Positions 22,160 to 31,899 of a DNA stretch of 64,000 nt are shown here, piece by piece. The notes beneath the pieces are model-generated. The model ran no database searches and was not told the origin of the DNA. It saw only the letters and a list, made by a program, of their open reading frames with translations. Within the stretch, counting starts at the first letter, position 1, and every line of letters starts with the position of its first letter. Made by a program: the position numbers and the translations under genes. Source of the DNA: Otatea glauca (Eukaryota; Streptophyta; Magnoliopsida; Poales; Poaceae); NCBI GenBank assembly GCA_036346275.1, contig CM070720.1, positions 13,059,278-13,123,277 on the forward strand. The letters are read 5' to 3'.

Positions 22160-23117
22160 CTAAAGGCATTGTAAGTTTGACGGTGAGCGAGATCCGGAAG
22201 CTTGGCTGCAGGTATACGCCCTAGCGGTCAAAGCAGCCAGAGGTAACCAGAATATGATGGCAAATTACCTGCCAGTCAACCTTACCCCCTCGACTCAAGC
22301 ATGGCTCACGGGCCTCCCTGCAAACTCGGTGGACTCCTGGAGCGATCTCTGCGATCAATTCATTGCTAACTTCCAGGGAACCTACGAGAGGCCTGGCACT
22401 CCGTGGGACCTGTACCAGTTGCACCAGAAGAAGGACGAGACGCTGAGGGATTTCATCTGGCGTTTCATGCAGAAGAAGAACACCATCAGTGACATATCTG
22501 AAGCCGTGGTGGTGGCAGCCTTCCAGAAAGGAGTAAGTGATCCTGATCTAATTAAGAAAATGTCTAGGAAACCCCCGACCTCCATGAAGGAGGTGTTTGC
22601 ACTGGCCGACCGCTACGCCACGGCCTCAGACGCCCTGGCCGAGTGCCAGGAAGATCGCCCACATCAGCAGAACAAGGGCGACAAGCCCGAGTCCTCCAAG
22701 AACAAAGACAAGAAGCTAAAGGGCGAAGAATTAGTTGCAGTGGCCATGCGGTGGGAAGGACCTGATTACAGCACCGTCATAGAAGCAATCTGTCCTTTCC
22801 ATCCTAAAGGAAAGTACGCCGCCAAGGACTGCTTCACCTTGAAGCATTTTGCGTGGGAGAGCAACAAGCAACCCGCTCCAGCAAAGGACGAGGCGGCAAA
22901 GAAGAAAGACCTTCCAAATGAAGACGATTTTCAAGAGCCCGAGCACGAGTTGAACTATATATACGGGGGCTCCACCGGATACGAGTCCAAGTGGAAGCAA
23001 AGCTATCGCCGAGATCAACACGGTGGAACCAAAGAGCCCCCAATATCTGAAGTGGTCCGAGATACCAATCACCTTCGACCGAACGGATCACCCCAACCGG
23101 GTTCTACATCCGGGTAA
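22160..23117 (+). pseudogene. Element B gag, central and C-terminal parts
   Basis: The frame from about 22176 to 23117 reads FDGERDPEAW and then the retrotransposon Gag core (WLTGLPANSVDSWSDLCDQF, about residues 40-60; TLRDFIWRF, about 90). It ends with a basic lysine-rich region and a terminal stretch with ICPFHPKGKYAAKDCFTLK, which takes the place of a classical zinc knuckle in Tat-type Gag. The first Met in the open part is at 22254, but it is internal. Gag forms the particle. The gene is split from its N-terminus by G and a one-base shift. Confidence 0.85.
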
Positions 23118-23430
23118 GTTCCCTCTAGTGCTCGATCCTGTTATCCGCAGCGTGAAGCTCAAGAAGGTCCTGATCAATGGAGGGAGTGGACTCAACGTCT
23201 TGTTCTCCAAAACTTTTAACGACATGAACATTCCCCTCTCCGAACTAAGGCCGAGCACTCAGCCGTTCCATGGTGTGATTCCTGGAGCATCATCGCTCCC
23301 ACTCGGACAGATTTCCTTGCTCGTCACCTTGGGCACCAAGGACAACTATCGGACCGAGTACATAAATTTTGAGGTGGCACATTTCGAGACGGCGTATCAT
23401 GCTATCTTGGGAAGACCCGGACTGGCTTGA
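23023..23430 (+). pseudogene. Element B protease with altered active site
   Basis: The 135-codon frame overlaps the end of gag in another frame. It carries HPGKFPLVLDPVIRSVKLKKVL, then INGGSGLNVLF, and near the end HAILGRPGLA. In related elements the active site is DGGSGLN; here the aspartate codon reads asparagine (AAT, near 23178). The family is retropepsin, which cuts Gag-Pol. With the catalytic Asp lost it should be inactive. Confidence 0.75.
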
Positions 23431-24742
23431 TTCATGGCCATTCCGCACTACACCTACTTGATGATGAAAATGCCAGGACCAAGAAGCGTCATCACCGCTC
23501 GCAATGACGCTAAGCGGTCCCCGGAGGCGACCGAGAGAACCATGAACTCGCCGAGCTGAGGGAAGGAGCCGATGAGAGAAAGAAGATCCAAGCAGAAGCG
23601 GACACAATGCAGGAAGAGGGAGATATCCCGTCCAAAAAGCAGGCCACATCAGGAATGAAACCTGGAGAAGGAACCAAGAGAATCAGTCTTGACCCGTCCG
23701 ATTCGACTAAGACGACTCTGGTCGGGACAGGGCTCGACGACAAATAGGAAGACGAGCTCGTCACCTTCCTCCAAGCTAACAAGGACACCTTCGCGTGGAA
23801 ACCATCCGACATGCCGGGTGTCCCCAGGGAGGTGATCCAGCATTCTCTGCATGTCAATAAAAGTGCGAAGCCAATCAAGCAAAGGCTTCGGCGGTTCGCT
23901 TCAGATCGCCGGAACGCCATCAAACAGGAAATGACCAAGCTTTTTGCCGCAGGCTTTATAAAAGAAGTGTATCATCCAGATTGGCTGGCAAACCCTGTAC
24001 TAGTTCAAAAAAAGAATAAAACTTGGCGCATGTGCGTTGACTATACCGATTTCAACAAAGCCTATCCGAAGGATTCTTTCGGGTTACCTCGGATTGATCA
24101 AGTAGTTGATTCACCCGCCGGGTGCGAGATCCTGAGTTTCCTTGATGCCTACTCAGGGTACCACCAGATTCGCCTAAAGGCGGAAGATCATATCAAGACT
24201 TCGTTCGTCACGCCCTTCAGGGCCTTTTGCTATACCACAATGGCATTCGGGTTGAAAAATGTTAGAGCGACGTATTAACGTGCGATACAGCGGTGCTTTC
24301 ACGCCCAACTCGGACGAAATGTGGAAGCGTAGTGGACGACGTCGTGGTGAAGACTCGGGAAAGGAAGGACCTCATCACCGACCTAACCGAGACATTCGAG
24401 GGTCTAAGGGCCTTCAGCATGAAGCTTAATCCCGAGAAGTGTGTTTTCGGAGTATCTTCGGGAAAACTGCTCGGGTTTATCATATCTCAACGAGGCATCG
24501 AGGCGAACCCAGAGAAGATCAGGGCCATGTTGAGTATGGAACTGCCAACTTGCCAAAAGGACGTCCAGAAGCTCACAGGGTGCATGGCCGCACTTAGCAG
24601 GTTTATTTCTCGGTTGGGTATGCGAGGTATGCAATTCTTTAAACTCCTCAAAAAGCAGGACAAATTCCAATGGACTCTAGAGGCACAGCGGGCGTTTGAA
24701 GATTTGAAGACTTTCTTAACGACGCCTCCGATCTTGGTTTAA
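23431..24742 (+). pseudogene. Element B reverse transcriptase in two frames
   Basis: 23431-23810 is a broken linker with several stops. The frame 23811-24278 has the fingers and palm: MCVDYTDFNKAYPKDSF, LSFLDAYSGYHQIRL and the TTMAFGLKN block. After a frameshift near 24285 the frame 24293-24742 gives the catalytic box as SVVDDVVVKT (usually AYVDD or YVDD in this clade) and the thumb/connection (VFGVSSGKLLGFIIS, CMAALSRFISRLG). Two aspartates remain, but the position before them is changed. It is inactive through frameshift. Confidence 0.85.
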
Positions 24743-25215
24743 CCAATGCCAGAGGAACCTCTCTTGCTATACATCGCGGCAACGACTAATGTAGTCACAT
24801 GGGTTGTAGAAAGGTCGAGCAGGCCATGTGCGTAGGTCCAAAGACCCGATCTACATCGTCAGCGAGGTCTTAAGTGAGTCTAAGGTGCGGTATCCACAAG
24901 TTCAAAAATTGCTATATGTCGTACTTCTCACATCCCGCAAACTCAAGCACTATTTCCAAGAACATACGATTTCGGTGGTCACCTCCTTCCCAATTGGAGA
25001 TATCACGGTCACAATGTGAGGAGCCGCGCATTCTCCAAAGGAGATCTGGTCCTCACAAAGAATCAGAAATGCGAGCATAAGCTCTCCCCAAGCTGGGAAG
25101 GCCCTTACATCGTTGACGAGGCGGTACGCCCTGGGGCTTACAAGCTCAAGCGAGAAGACGGCACCGGCAGTTAGCAACACTTGGAACATAGAACAGCTAC
25201 GTCGTTTCTTCGCCT
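24743..25215 (+). pseudogene. Element B RNase H start fused to integrase C-terminus
   Basis: After LTTPPILV a stop interrupts the frame. Then PMPEEPLLLYIAAT, the normal start of the RNase H domain, can be read to about 24990. At about 25005 the reading changes abruptly to an integrase C-terminal segment (NVRSRAFSKGDLVL, then LSPSWEGPYIVDEAV and PGAYKLKREDG). The rest of RNase H, the zinc finger and the whole DDE core are missing. A deletion of roughly 1.5-2 kb relative to a complete element is inferred. Confidence 0.75.
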
Positions 25216-25473
25216 AAGCTTTGTAAATCAAATTGTTCCATTATGAATGAAAGAATCGATATTCAAAGTTATTCTTTACATAACCTTTTCGATATCTATG
25301 TGTCCGAATGCTTCACTCCTATAATGTTAAGACTCTGAGACATGCGTCACAAACCATGCCTCAGAGCATGGGGTCTGGACTACTCGGGCGCGATATGTCG
25401 AAACCACCCAAACAAAGATGCACATCCAAAAGAATCGTACAAGAACAGGAAAACGTTTTTATATACATTCGAT
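25216..25473 (+). other. Element B region after pol, no gene seen
   Basis: AT-rich spacer between the end of pol and the 3' end of the antisense gene. No coding feature is supported. Confidence 0.5.
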
Positions 25474-28187
25474 TTACAGGTCTAAAGTCTCTACAATGGA
25501 TGAAGAGGTGTCCTTGACCTCCTCCCAGAGCTCGGCGGCCCGGTCCTCATCTACGTTGCGGGCGAAGCCTTCTTTAATGGCCTCAAGATCCACTCGGGGA
25601 TAAAGCGACTTGGTGATCGCCAAAGCCTGGCTAGCACCATTGGACGTTGTTTCTTTCAAGAGATTCTTGATAGTCTCAGGGGCTTCCTTCAGCCGAGAGA
25701 TGAACTGGTCCCTGCTGAGTGGCCTCTCGCCCCCTGGATGAAGCGAACTCAACAACGACTCGGAGGCCTCCTGAAGCTTAGTGCAAGACGCCTCGAGGGC
25801 TTCGACCCTCTCATTGAAGATGGCGTACTACGCCCGCGTCTTGAACAAAACATTAGAAAATCGGCAGTGAAGACAGGGCAAGGCCAAGCCGCCGGAGTTA
25901 CCTTCAAGCTCCTTCTCCGATTTCGTTCTGGAGTCCTCCGCGGCTTTGATCTACCCTTGGAGCTTCGCGACGGTGGAATCTTGAGCTGATATGAATAAAA
26001 GAGGATCAAGAAAACGGGTGATTAGATAGAAGCACGGGGTGGCCCCGGGAATAGCTACCTCGAAGGGAGCCAACGACGTCCAGCTTCTCCTGGCGCAAAG
26101 CCTTCTGCTCCTCTCGTGATGCATGGACCTCTGACCAAGAGATCACCACCGCATGGCCAAGATTGATACGCTCCACCGGCGGATATTCTCGGGCGTCCAA
26201 ATTCAGGAGCATCTTCGAAGTATTCAGCTTTCTTTTTCAAAGTGCTCCCCATTTTCTCAGAATCACACAGAAAAAGTAACTACATGGTGAATGGCGAAGC
26301 AGAAGACAAAGAAGTGTAGAGTGCTTACTCAGCGGCAAGGCCACAAGCAAGCCGCAGCAGTGATCGTAAAAGGTATTCATCTCCTTCTCCTCCTCCGGAT
26401 CATCCAAGAGCTTCACGCCTTCCTCCTCATCAACCCACGCAGCTTGCGTTATGAGCCGGGGGCGAGCGGGGGTCGGCGGAACTCGGAGGATCTCCTCGAT
26501 CTCGGGGGACGGTCGAGAAATTGGCTCCGGAGCAGCAGGGCTCGATTCCGAGGCCAGAGGAGTCAGAGATGGCGCCAGGGGCCCGGGGGGCACTTCGGTG
26601 TCCCCGGACGCGGCCTCCACGCCTGAGGCGCAAACCTCCGGAGGTTCGACCTCCATGGGGGCCCCAGACGGCGACCCGACAGGAATATCAAGAGAAGGAT
26701 CCCTACGAGAAGAACTGTCAGCGGGCTACGAAATGAGTCGAATAAAATTTGACGGGGTAACCAACCTGTCAGACTTCCTCATTTTCATCGGAGGCTTCTT
26801 CCGAGCAGCCGGGCCGCTCCCAGAGGGACCACTCGACACCTGGGGCTCCTCCCGAACGCTTGAGTCCTTTGGCGATGGACTCGGCTGAGCCGCAGGCTTG
26901 CAGGGGGGGAAGCCGAAGGAGCTGGGGCTCGCACCGAAGTGTCTTGGATCTTGGGACCGCCAGGCGGGTGCTTGGGCTTCACGGGGTCTTTCGTCGCCGC
27001 CTTTTTTCCCTTTTTGGCAGCAGGATCTCCCGCAGGAGAGCTCGCTCTCCACTTCATAGGACCACCCACGTGAACGGGCATCTCCGAAAGAGGCGCATCA
27101 ATGAAGAAGGCAATGCGATCCTGTGAAGGAAGACTAAAGGTTAAAAGACACTTAGAGACAAAGACAAAAATCTCTCAAATTAGCTCACCTCAGGAGGGGG
27201 GTGTGAAGCGGTGAAAGACTTCGGGCATCTTACAGAGGATACATCGACGCTCGGGATGAAGAATTCGCTGACCCGAGCGAATATCTGTTCCCTAGCAGCT
27301 CATCGGGCCGTTCTTGGGTCGGGTCATCTTTTCCTTCGTACGCGAATCCCAGATGAACTCGCTCTTTCAGGGGCTATATCCGGCGAGCAAAAAAGTGCAG
27401 AGCCAGACCTAACCCCATGAGACCACCTTCCTTCAGCTTTTCAATCAGTGCCAGAAGGTCATGCACCTGATCCATGTCGGCAGAGTTGGGGGTGGACATC
27501 CAAGAAAGAGATGCCTTAGGACGGCGCCCGCCAAAGGAAGGAAGGGCAGGATTGGGGTTGGTGCAATAGAACCACTCATGATACCAGCCCTTGTTGGAGG
27601 TTTTGAAAGGAATTGCGAAGTAATTTTTCTTCAGCCCCTCACGCAGCTGGAATCCGGCTCCCCCAACGACCTTGCGGTCACTCTTGGATGGATAAGGTTT
27701 CAGGAGGTAAAAATGGCGAAAGAGATCAAAATGGGGGCTAATGCCTAGGAAGGCTTCACAGAGATGAACGAAAAGGGAAATCTGCAGGATTGAATTGGGA
27801 TTCAAGTTCACTAATTCAATCTCATAGAAGAAGAGGAGACCACAAAAGAAAGCGCAGGCGGGAAGGCCCAGCCCACGCTGGAAGAAAGATTCAAAGACCA
27901 CTACCTCTTCAGGGCGAGGAGTGGGGACAGACTCACCGGCAGCCGGCCGGACAAAGACCAAGGCCAAGTCAGGGAGGATCCCATCATCCACCATAGACTG
28001 CAGTTTCTCCTCCGTGGTGGTGAAGTCATCCAATCCTGGGGCAAGGGCTGCGAGGAAGAAGGAGAAGACATCTTCAAAAGAAAGATCTATGGCGGCGCAA
28101 AAAATGCGAAGAACCCTAACGGCGGACAAGTCGAAGAAACAGGGAAGCAGAAGAGAGCAGGAATGCGCGCTAAAGGGATGAAACGTC
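25474..28187 (-). pseudogene. Antisense gene of element B (Transposase_28, 'putative gypsy type transposon' family)
   Basis: The minus-strand coding region starts at an ATG near 28072 (MSSPSSSQPLPQDW), frameshifts, and continues in the open frame 28129-27374. That frame holds the family core: KLQSMVDDGILPD, VVVFESFFQRGLGLPACAF, LNPNSILQISLFVHLCEAFLGI. Proline/serine-rich and charged coiled-coil segments follow (26656-26237, 26212-26006). The C-terminus lies at 25755-25474 (LYPRVDLEAIKEGFA, then ELWEEVKDT). Short GT-AG introns appear to separate the parts. The family is known from Tat-clade retrotransposons, lying antisense between pol and the 3' LTR. Its function is not established; it is not a proven transposase despite the name. 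The gene is damaged by at least one frameshift. Confidence 0.75.
27121..27188 (-). other. Candidate intron in the antisense gene
   Basis: The minus strand reads CTGAG/GTGAGC at the donor and a pyrimidine-rich CTTCACAG at the acceptor; 68 bases, AT-rich. Similar candidates are 26715-26765, 26256-26328 and 25986-26058. These were called from splice-site pattern and base composition only. Confidence 0.5.
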
Positions 28188-28539
28188 GGGCGGCGCCTGG
28201 TTTAACCTTTAAAGGAATGGAAAAATTAGGTTTTCGCCGAACCGGTGGGAAAAAAGATTGAGAAACATCTCACCCTTCTGAATTCCCTATAAATGATTTG
28301 CAAGCCTGACGTTCTGACTCACGGAGGCAGGCGCGGCTTGACCAAGTCATGTTTGGGACACGTCGCTCCCCACGATGGGATGTTTTCCCCACTTACCGTG
28401 CTAAGCGGGATGTGGGTGTCCTTCAACCTAGATAAAAAATATATCTTCTCACGATATGCCCCACGATGGGTCGCAAGGTGGTTACCACATGTCGGAATCA
28501 TATATCATGGGTTGAGCCCAAACGGGCGTAAGTCCAATG

Positions 28540-29130
28540 GCATGCCCCAAGAGGGTCGAAAAGCTGTGCGTCATAATAAACGAGTACGGATACCATTCGG
28601 ATAAAACCTTGATATGTCCCAAGTTGACTGAGTCAGATCCCACACCAGTTGGATACAGGTATCACTCGGCCATGAGCCAAGAAAAATTAGGTATGCTCCA
28701 AGTTGAGCCTAAGATATATCCTACGCCAGTCGGATATGGGTACCACTCGGCCAAAAGCCACGTAAACCCTGATACGCTCCAAGAGGGCTAAAGCCATATC
28801 CAGCACCAGTCGGATATGGGTATCGCATGGCCATGAGCCAAGAAAATCTGCACGCCCAAGGGAGTTTGTCAGATCCGCCATCAGTCGGATATGGGAATCA
28901 CTAGGCCAAGAGCCATATAAATCCCGATACGCTCCAAGAGAGCCTGAGTTGTATCCGATGTCAGTCGGGTATGAGTATTACCCGTTCGCGAGCCATGCAA
29001 GACCTAATATGTCCTAAGTTGGACCTAAGATGTATGTTGCACCAGTCGGATCTGAGTATCGCTTGGCCGAGGGTTGCGCCGGTCTTCGAACAATGCGCTA
29101 CGCGAGAGCCTAAGATACGCTTTGCGACAA
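28540..29130 (+). repeat. About 80-bp tandem repeats in the 3' region of element B
   Basis: At least six diverged units share a core CCAGTCGGATATGGGTATCAC followed by GGCCA.GAGCC and a TCCAAG.TGAG segment. Cores lie near 28641, 28724, 28804, 28881, 28960 and 29041, giving a period of about 77-83 bases. Related sequence extends left to about 28440. Tandem arrays near the 3' LTR are common in the Tat clade. Confidence 0.8.
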
Positions 29131-29301
29131 ATGGAAATGGATATCATTCGATCGAAGGACCATGAAAGCTTTGAAACATTCCAAGAAGGATTTGAGTTAC
29201 GACAAACATCATTCATCGAGAAATCTTTGAAAAGGTATTTCTTTATTTATATAAATCGCCCAGGCATTACGCCTGGGAGATATTTTTTACAGGAGGGGGG
29301 C

Positions 29302-29532
29302 CTACACTTCACCCCGACGCACGCGGCCCAACGCTTCCACGAGGGCTTCCCTGGCGGCCTCAAGGACAGGAAAAATCTCGAGGAAAGTGTCGACGGTGAT
29401 GCGGTCAGCAGCGACAGCGGCATCCTCCATCATTTCAGCCACGGCGGCCTCAAAAAGCGCCCATTCTTCGGCGAGCCGGGGATCCTGGACGCGCCTGATA
29501 TTCCTTCTCCTTCTCTGCGGCATGAAGAACAT
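29302..29532 (-). CDS. Small antisense ORF near the B 3' LTR, 73-76 codons
   Basis: The likely start is the ATG reading MPQRRRRNIRR (near 29523); an upstream Met adds three residues. The protein has a strongly basic N-terminus, then an acidic/alanine-rich helical stretch (LAEEWALFEAAVAEMMEDAAVAADR) and ends VRRGEV. A TATA box lies about 80 bases upstream on the same strand and an AATAAAG-like signal follows within about 70 bases. I do not recognise a domain. It is separate from the larger antisense gene and undamaged. Its function is unknown. Confidence 0.6.
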   Translation of the reverse strand: MFFMPQRRRRNIRRVQDPRLAEEWALFEAAVAEMMEDAAVAADRITVDTFLEIFPVLEAAREALVEALGRVRRGEV

Positions 29533-29597
29533 GGAAATGCCAAACAGAAAGATAGAGAGCTAAGCGGGAAAAGATGAATTCTGCAACGCTGGTTCGC

Positions 29598-29607
29598 CTT
29601 TTATAGC
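29598..29607 (-). promoter_or_regulatory. TATA box of the small antisense ORF
   Basis: The minus strand reads GCTATAAAAGGCG (plus CGCCTTTTATAGC, around 29596-29608). It lies about 75-85 bases before the ATG of the small antisense frame, a normal plant TATA-to-start spacing. Confidence 0.6.
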
Positions 29608-29609
29608 CT

Positions 29610-30049
29610 ATGTGGTGAGGACGGATTAAATGCACCAGGAGCCGAAGGGATTCGGCGTTAATGTAATTTTAGAAGCCAAAGAGTTTTTCAGTAAACGAGT
29701 TGACACAAAAAATCAGGACGACCTTGAAGACTGTCCGGTGGTTAATCACGAAGAAAAAAGATATTAAGAATTTCGCTTTGGGCGGGAAGAAGAATTCAAT
29801 TCGCATCCGAAATACGGGTCACGTCCGCAAGGCCGCTCAAGATAAATTCGTTCGACAGAAGGATATACTCAGTTGAAGCAAAGATCAAGGGTTATATTCG
29901 AGTCCTTCATAATCCACTCGCCGCAAGAAGAAGCCTTCAAGTCCATTAAAAAACCAGTCAGCGGATTACATAGTAAGCTCAAAACAATAATGTAAGTTGG
30001 GACTTAACCAGAAGCATAGCAACTGGATCATGAATCACTCGGGGGCTAC
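29610..30049 (+). other. Element B 3' untranslated end and polypurine tract
   Basis: No gene is seen. The last bases, CTCGGGGGCTAC, directly before the LTR TG are the purine-rich tract usual for Tat elements. Confidence 0.6.
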
Positions 30050-30532
30050 TGTGGAATATAAGGATCCAGATACCCTCACGATCGGCCCGGAGACGTCCAG
30101 GGGATAAGCCCAAGAGGAAGGCCCAGGATGATGTCCCCCGCATCAGGCCCTGTTGCCGTGCGCCAGGGGGTACATCCCATAGATAGTTGAGCATATATTT
30201 GGATGTAAAAGATATTGTTGTAATCCGAGTCATTTATAAGGAAGGTAAAGATGTAAGCTCTATCCTGTAACCGACTAGAATCTTGTAACCGATCGGAATA
30301 TCTTAACCGATCAGGACTCTGTAAGTCACGCCACCCCCACTATATAAGGGGAAGGGGAGGAAACAACAGGGATCGAACACAGATACACATCAATATAATC
30401 CCAGCGCACAGGACTAGGGTATTATCTCTTCCGCGAGAGCCTGAACCTGTATAATCCCTTGTCTTGTGTGACCATCGAGTTTGAGATCTAGCGCCTGCCC
30501 CATAATTTCATTGCTGACTACAAAAGTCGACA
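30050..30532 (+). repeat. 3' LTR of element B (483 bp)
   Basis: It begins TGTGGAATATAAGG and ends AAAAGTCGACA. A CACTATATAAGG TATA box lies near 30338-30349 and a downstream CAATATAATCCC region may hold the transcript start. The following bases CCGTT belong to the N2 LTR and should be one copy of the target duplication. Confidence 0.85.
30338..30349 (+). promoter_or_regulatory. TATA box of the element B LTR
   Basis: CACTATATAAGG follows a pyrimidine-rich CCACCCC stretch, a typical plant LTR core promoter. Confidence 0.6.
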
Positions 30533-31362
30533 CCGTTTGAGCAGTTCTTGGACTCTACGGATAAGCCCACGATGAGAGCTTTCCAATGGAAGTGGTTTCA
30601 CGTCCAAACTCCTTCTGAATCGATGGGAATTGTGAAATCAATATGATAAACAGAATCTGCCAGGTGCTGTGCCACCTCCACTTGGGCCCAAAGGCCTTGT
30701 ACGACCTAGGGTTGCACGGCCAACCCCTTGGCCGCCTCCCTTGCCCTCTTCCTCACATATATTTAGTAGCCGTCCCTAGAATAGATGGGTTTTGCTTAGA
30801 TTACAACTAGACACTCTATCAGTTTTTCGCTTAACATCGATTTGTAGAACCCTAACTCGTGTGCTTAATATTATTCACAATTTCAGATTGCATCTTCTAC
30901 GTTCTCGCTTGTGTTCTCGATTCGCATGCAGGGATAAGACTTCTCACTGAGGTCAACTGTGTTTGTGCGTGGTTGATAACCAAAGGAGCTATGGTGTAGC
31001 GATTGCATGGTTCAAATCAGTTCTGATTGGAAGCCGGATCATCAACGTCAAGTTCTCCACCAATTGATTCAGTACTACCTGTCAGAAGATCAGGCCAACG
31101 TTCCCATCAAGTGGTATCAGAGCCTCGGTTGCCCGATAGATAATTCTTGTATCCCCACTTTTGTTTTGCCATCATCCTAGAGTCCAGAAAAATTGCCCTA
31201 CAAAAAGTTCATCATCGGTTCCGCTGTCCTACAACCCCTTGTGCCTTTGCAATTTTTGTTTCTGTTTCGCTTTGTTGAATCTGTGTCCATTGTCATCGTA
31301 TTGTTGCTGGTTTGAGGTTGTGATCCTAGTTTCTAGTTGTCCCTTTATGTTGCCCTAGTTCT
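30533..31362 (+). mobile_element. N2: 5' LTR (truncated), primer site and leader of a gag-only family element
   Basis: 30533-31109 matches the reverse complement of the N3 LTRs (from CCGTTTGAG through CGTTCCCATCA). The first part of the LTR lies on the far side of element B. TGGTATCAGAGC at 31112-31123 is an initiator-Met primer site. The leader to about 31362 follows the N3 leader (CATCATCGG.TCCGCTGTCC, then GTTGCCCTAGTTC) and then similarity stops. The 3' part is not present in the window. Confidence 0.82.
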
Positions 31363-31439
31363 TTGTTTTTAGGGTTTCCTGAGCTATTTTTGAGGGGGCT
31401 GCGATTGAGAGGCAATCTAGTGAAAAGAGACCCTGGATT

Positions 31440-31760
31440 TGGAAATGTGATTTTAAATCCTTTTGTTCTAGGTGATCTAAGGTTAGTAATTGGTTCTAAT
31501 TTACATTATATCCATGACCTAGCTTGGTAAAGAGGGAAATGAAGATAGTTTAGATCTAGCTTGGTGTAGATCCATTTGTTCTTTGTGATCTAAAGTAGTA
31601 ATTGGCTCTAATTGCATTATACTCAAGTTGTAGATAGTTATGTAAAGAGAGAATTGAAGATGCTGAGTTTAAATATAGCTTATATATATATATCCATTTG
31701 TTCTTTGTGATCTAAGGAGCAATATAGGTTAATTGGCAAGTTTAAATGTAGCTTATATGT
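31440..31760 (+). repeat. About 115-bp tandem repeat, 2.5 copies, upstream of the C1 transposase
   Basis: Units start at about 31453, 31566 and 31690 with ATCC.TTTGTTCT..GTGATCTAA. They continue with AGTAATTGG.TCTAATT, GTAAAGAG..AATGAAGAT and TTTA.AT.TAGCTT. The third copy is partial. A TATATATATA run separates copies two and three. Confidence 0.7.
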
Positions 31761-31899
31761 AGAATATTGTAGATCTGTGCTTATGATTTATGGTGAAGTT
31801 TTAGCTAGTTAATCTGTGTTCCAATTTAAGAATGTGTGCTTGTGCACTCTAGTGAACTTAATTCATTATTTAACACTTATTGTTATATACGTAGCATAT

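Larger units (their letters stand above)
10706..30532 (+). mobile_element. Element B: Tat-type Ty3/gypsy element, interrupted by F and G
   Basis: In order: gag N-terminal part (10706-11408), [element G], rest of gag (22160-23117), protease, RT, a fragment of RNase H joined to the integrase C-terminus, a long untranslated region with antisense genes (25474-28187 and 29302-29532), an 80-bp tandem array, a purine tract and the 3' LTR (30050-30532). The 5' LTR and leader lie beyond F to the left. Antisense ORFs of the Transposase_28 type between pol and the 3' LTR are known in the Tat clade of plants. B is inserted in the LTR of N2; the bases CCGTT (30533-30537) follow it. Confidence 0.88.

Noticed and set aside
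25474..28129. Host gene on the minus strand
   Set aside because: Family membership (Transposase_28 type) and position between pol and the 3' LTR of a Tat element identify it as the element's own antisense gene.
28293..29165. Several 60-100-codon plus frames
   Set aside because: They run through the 80-bp tandem array and are period artefacts.
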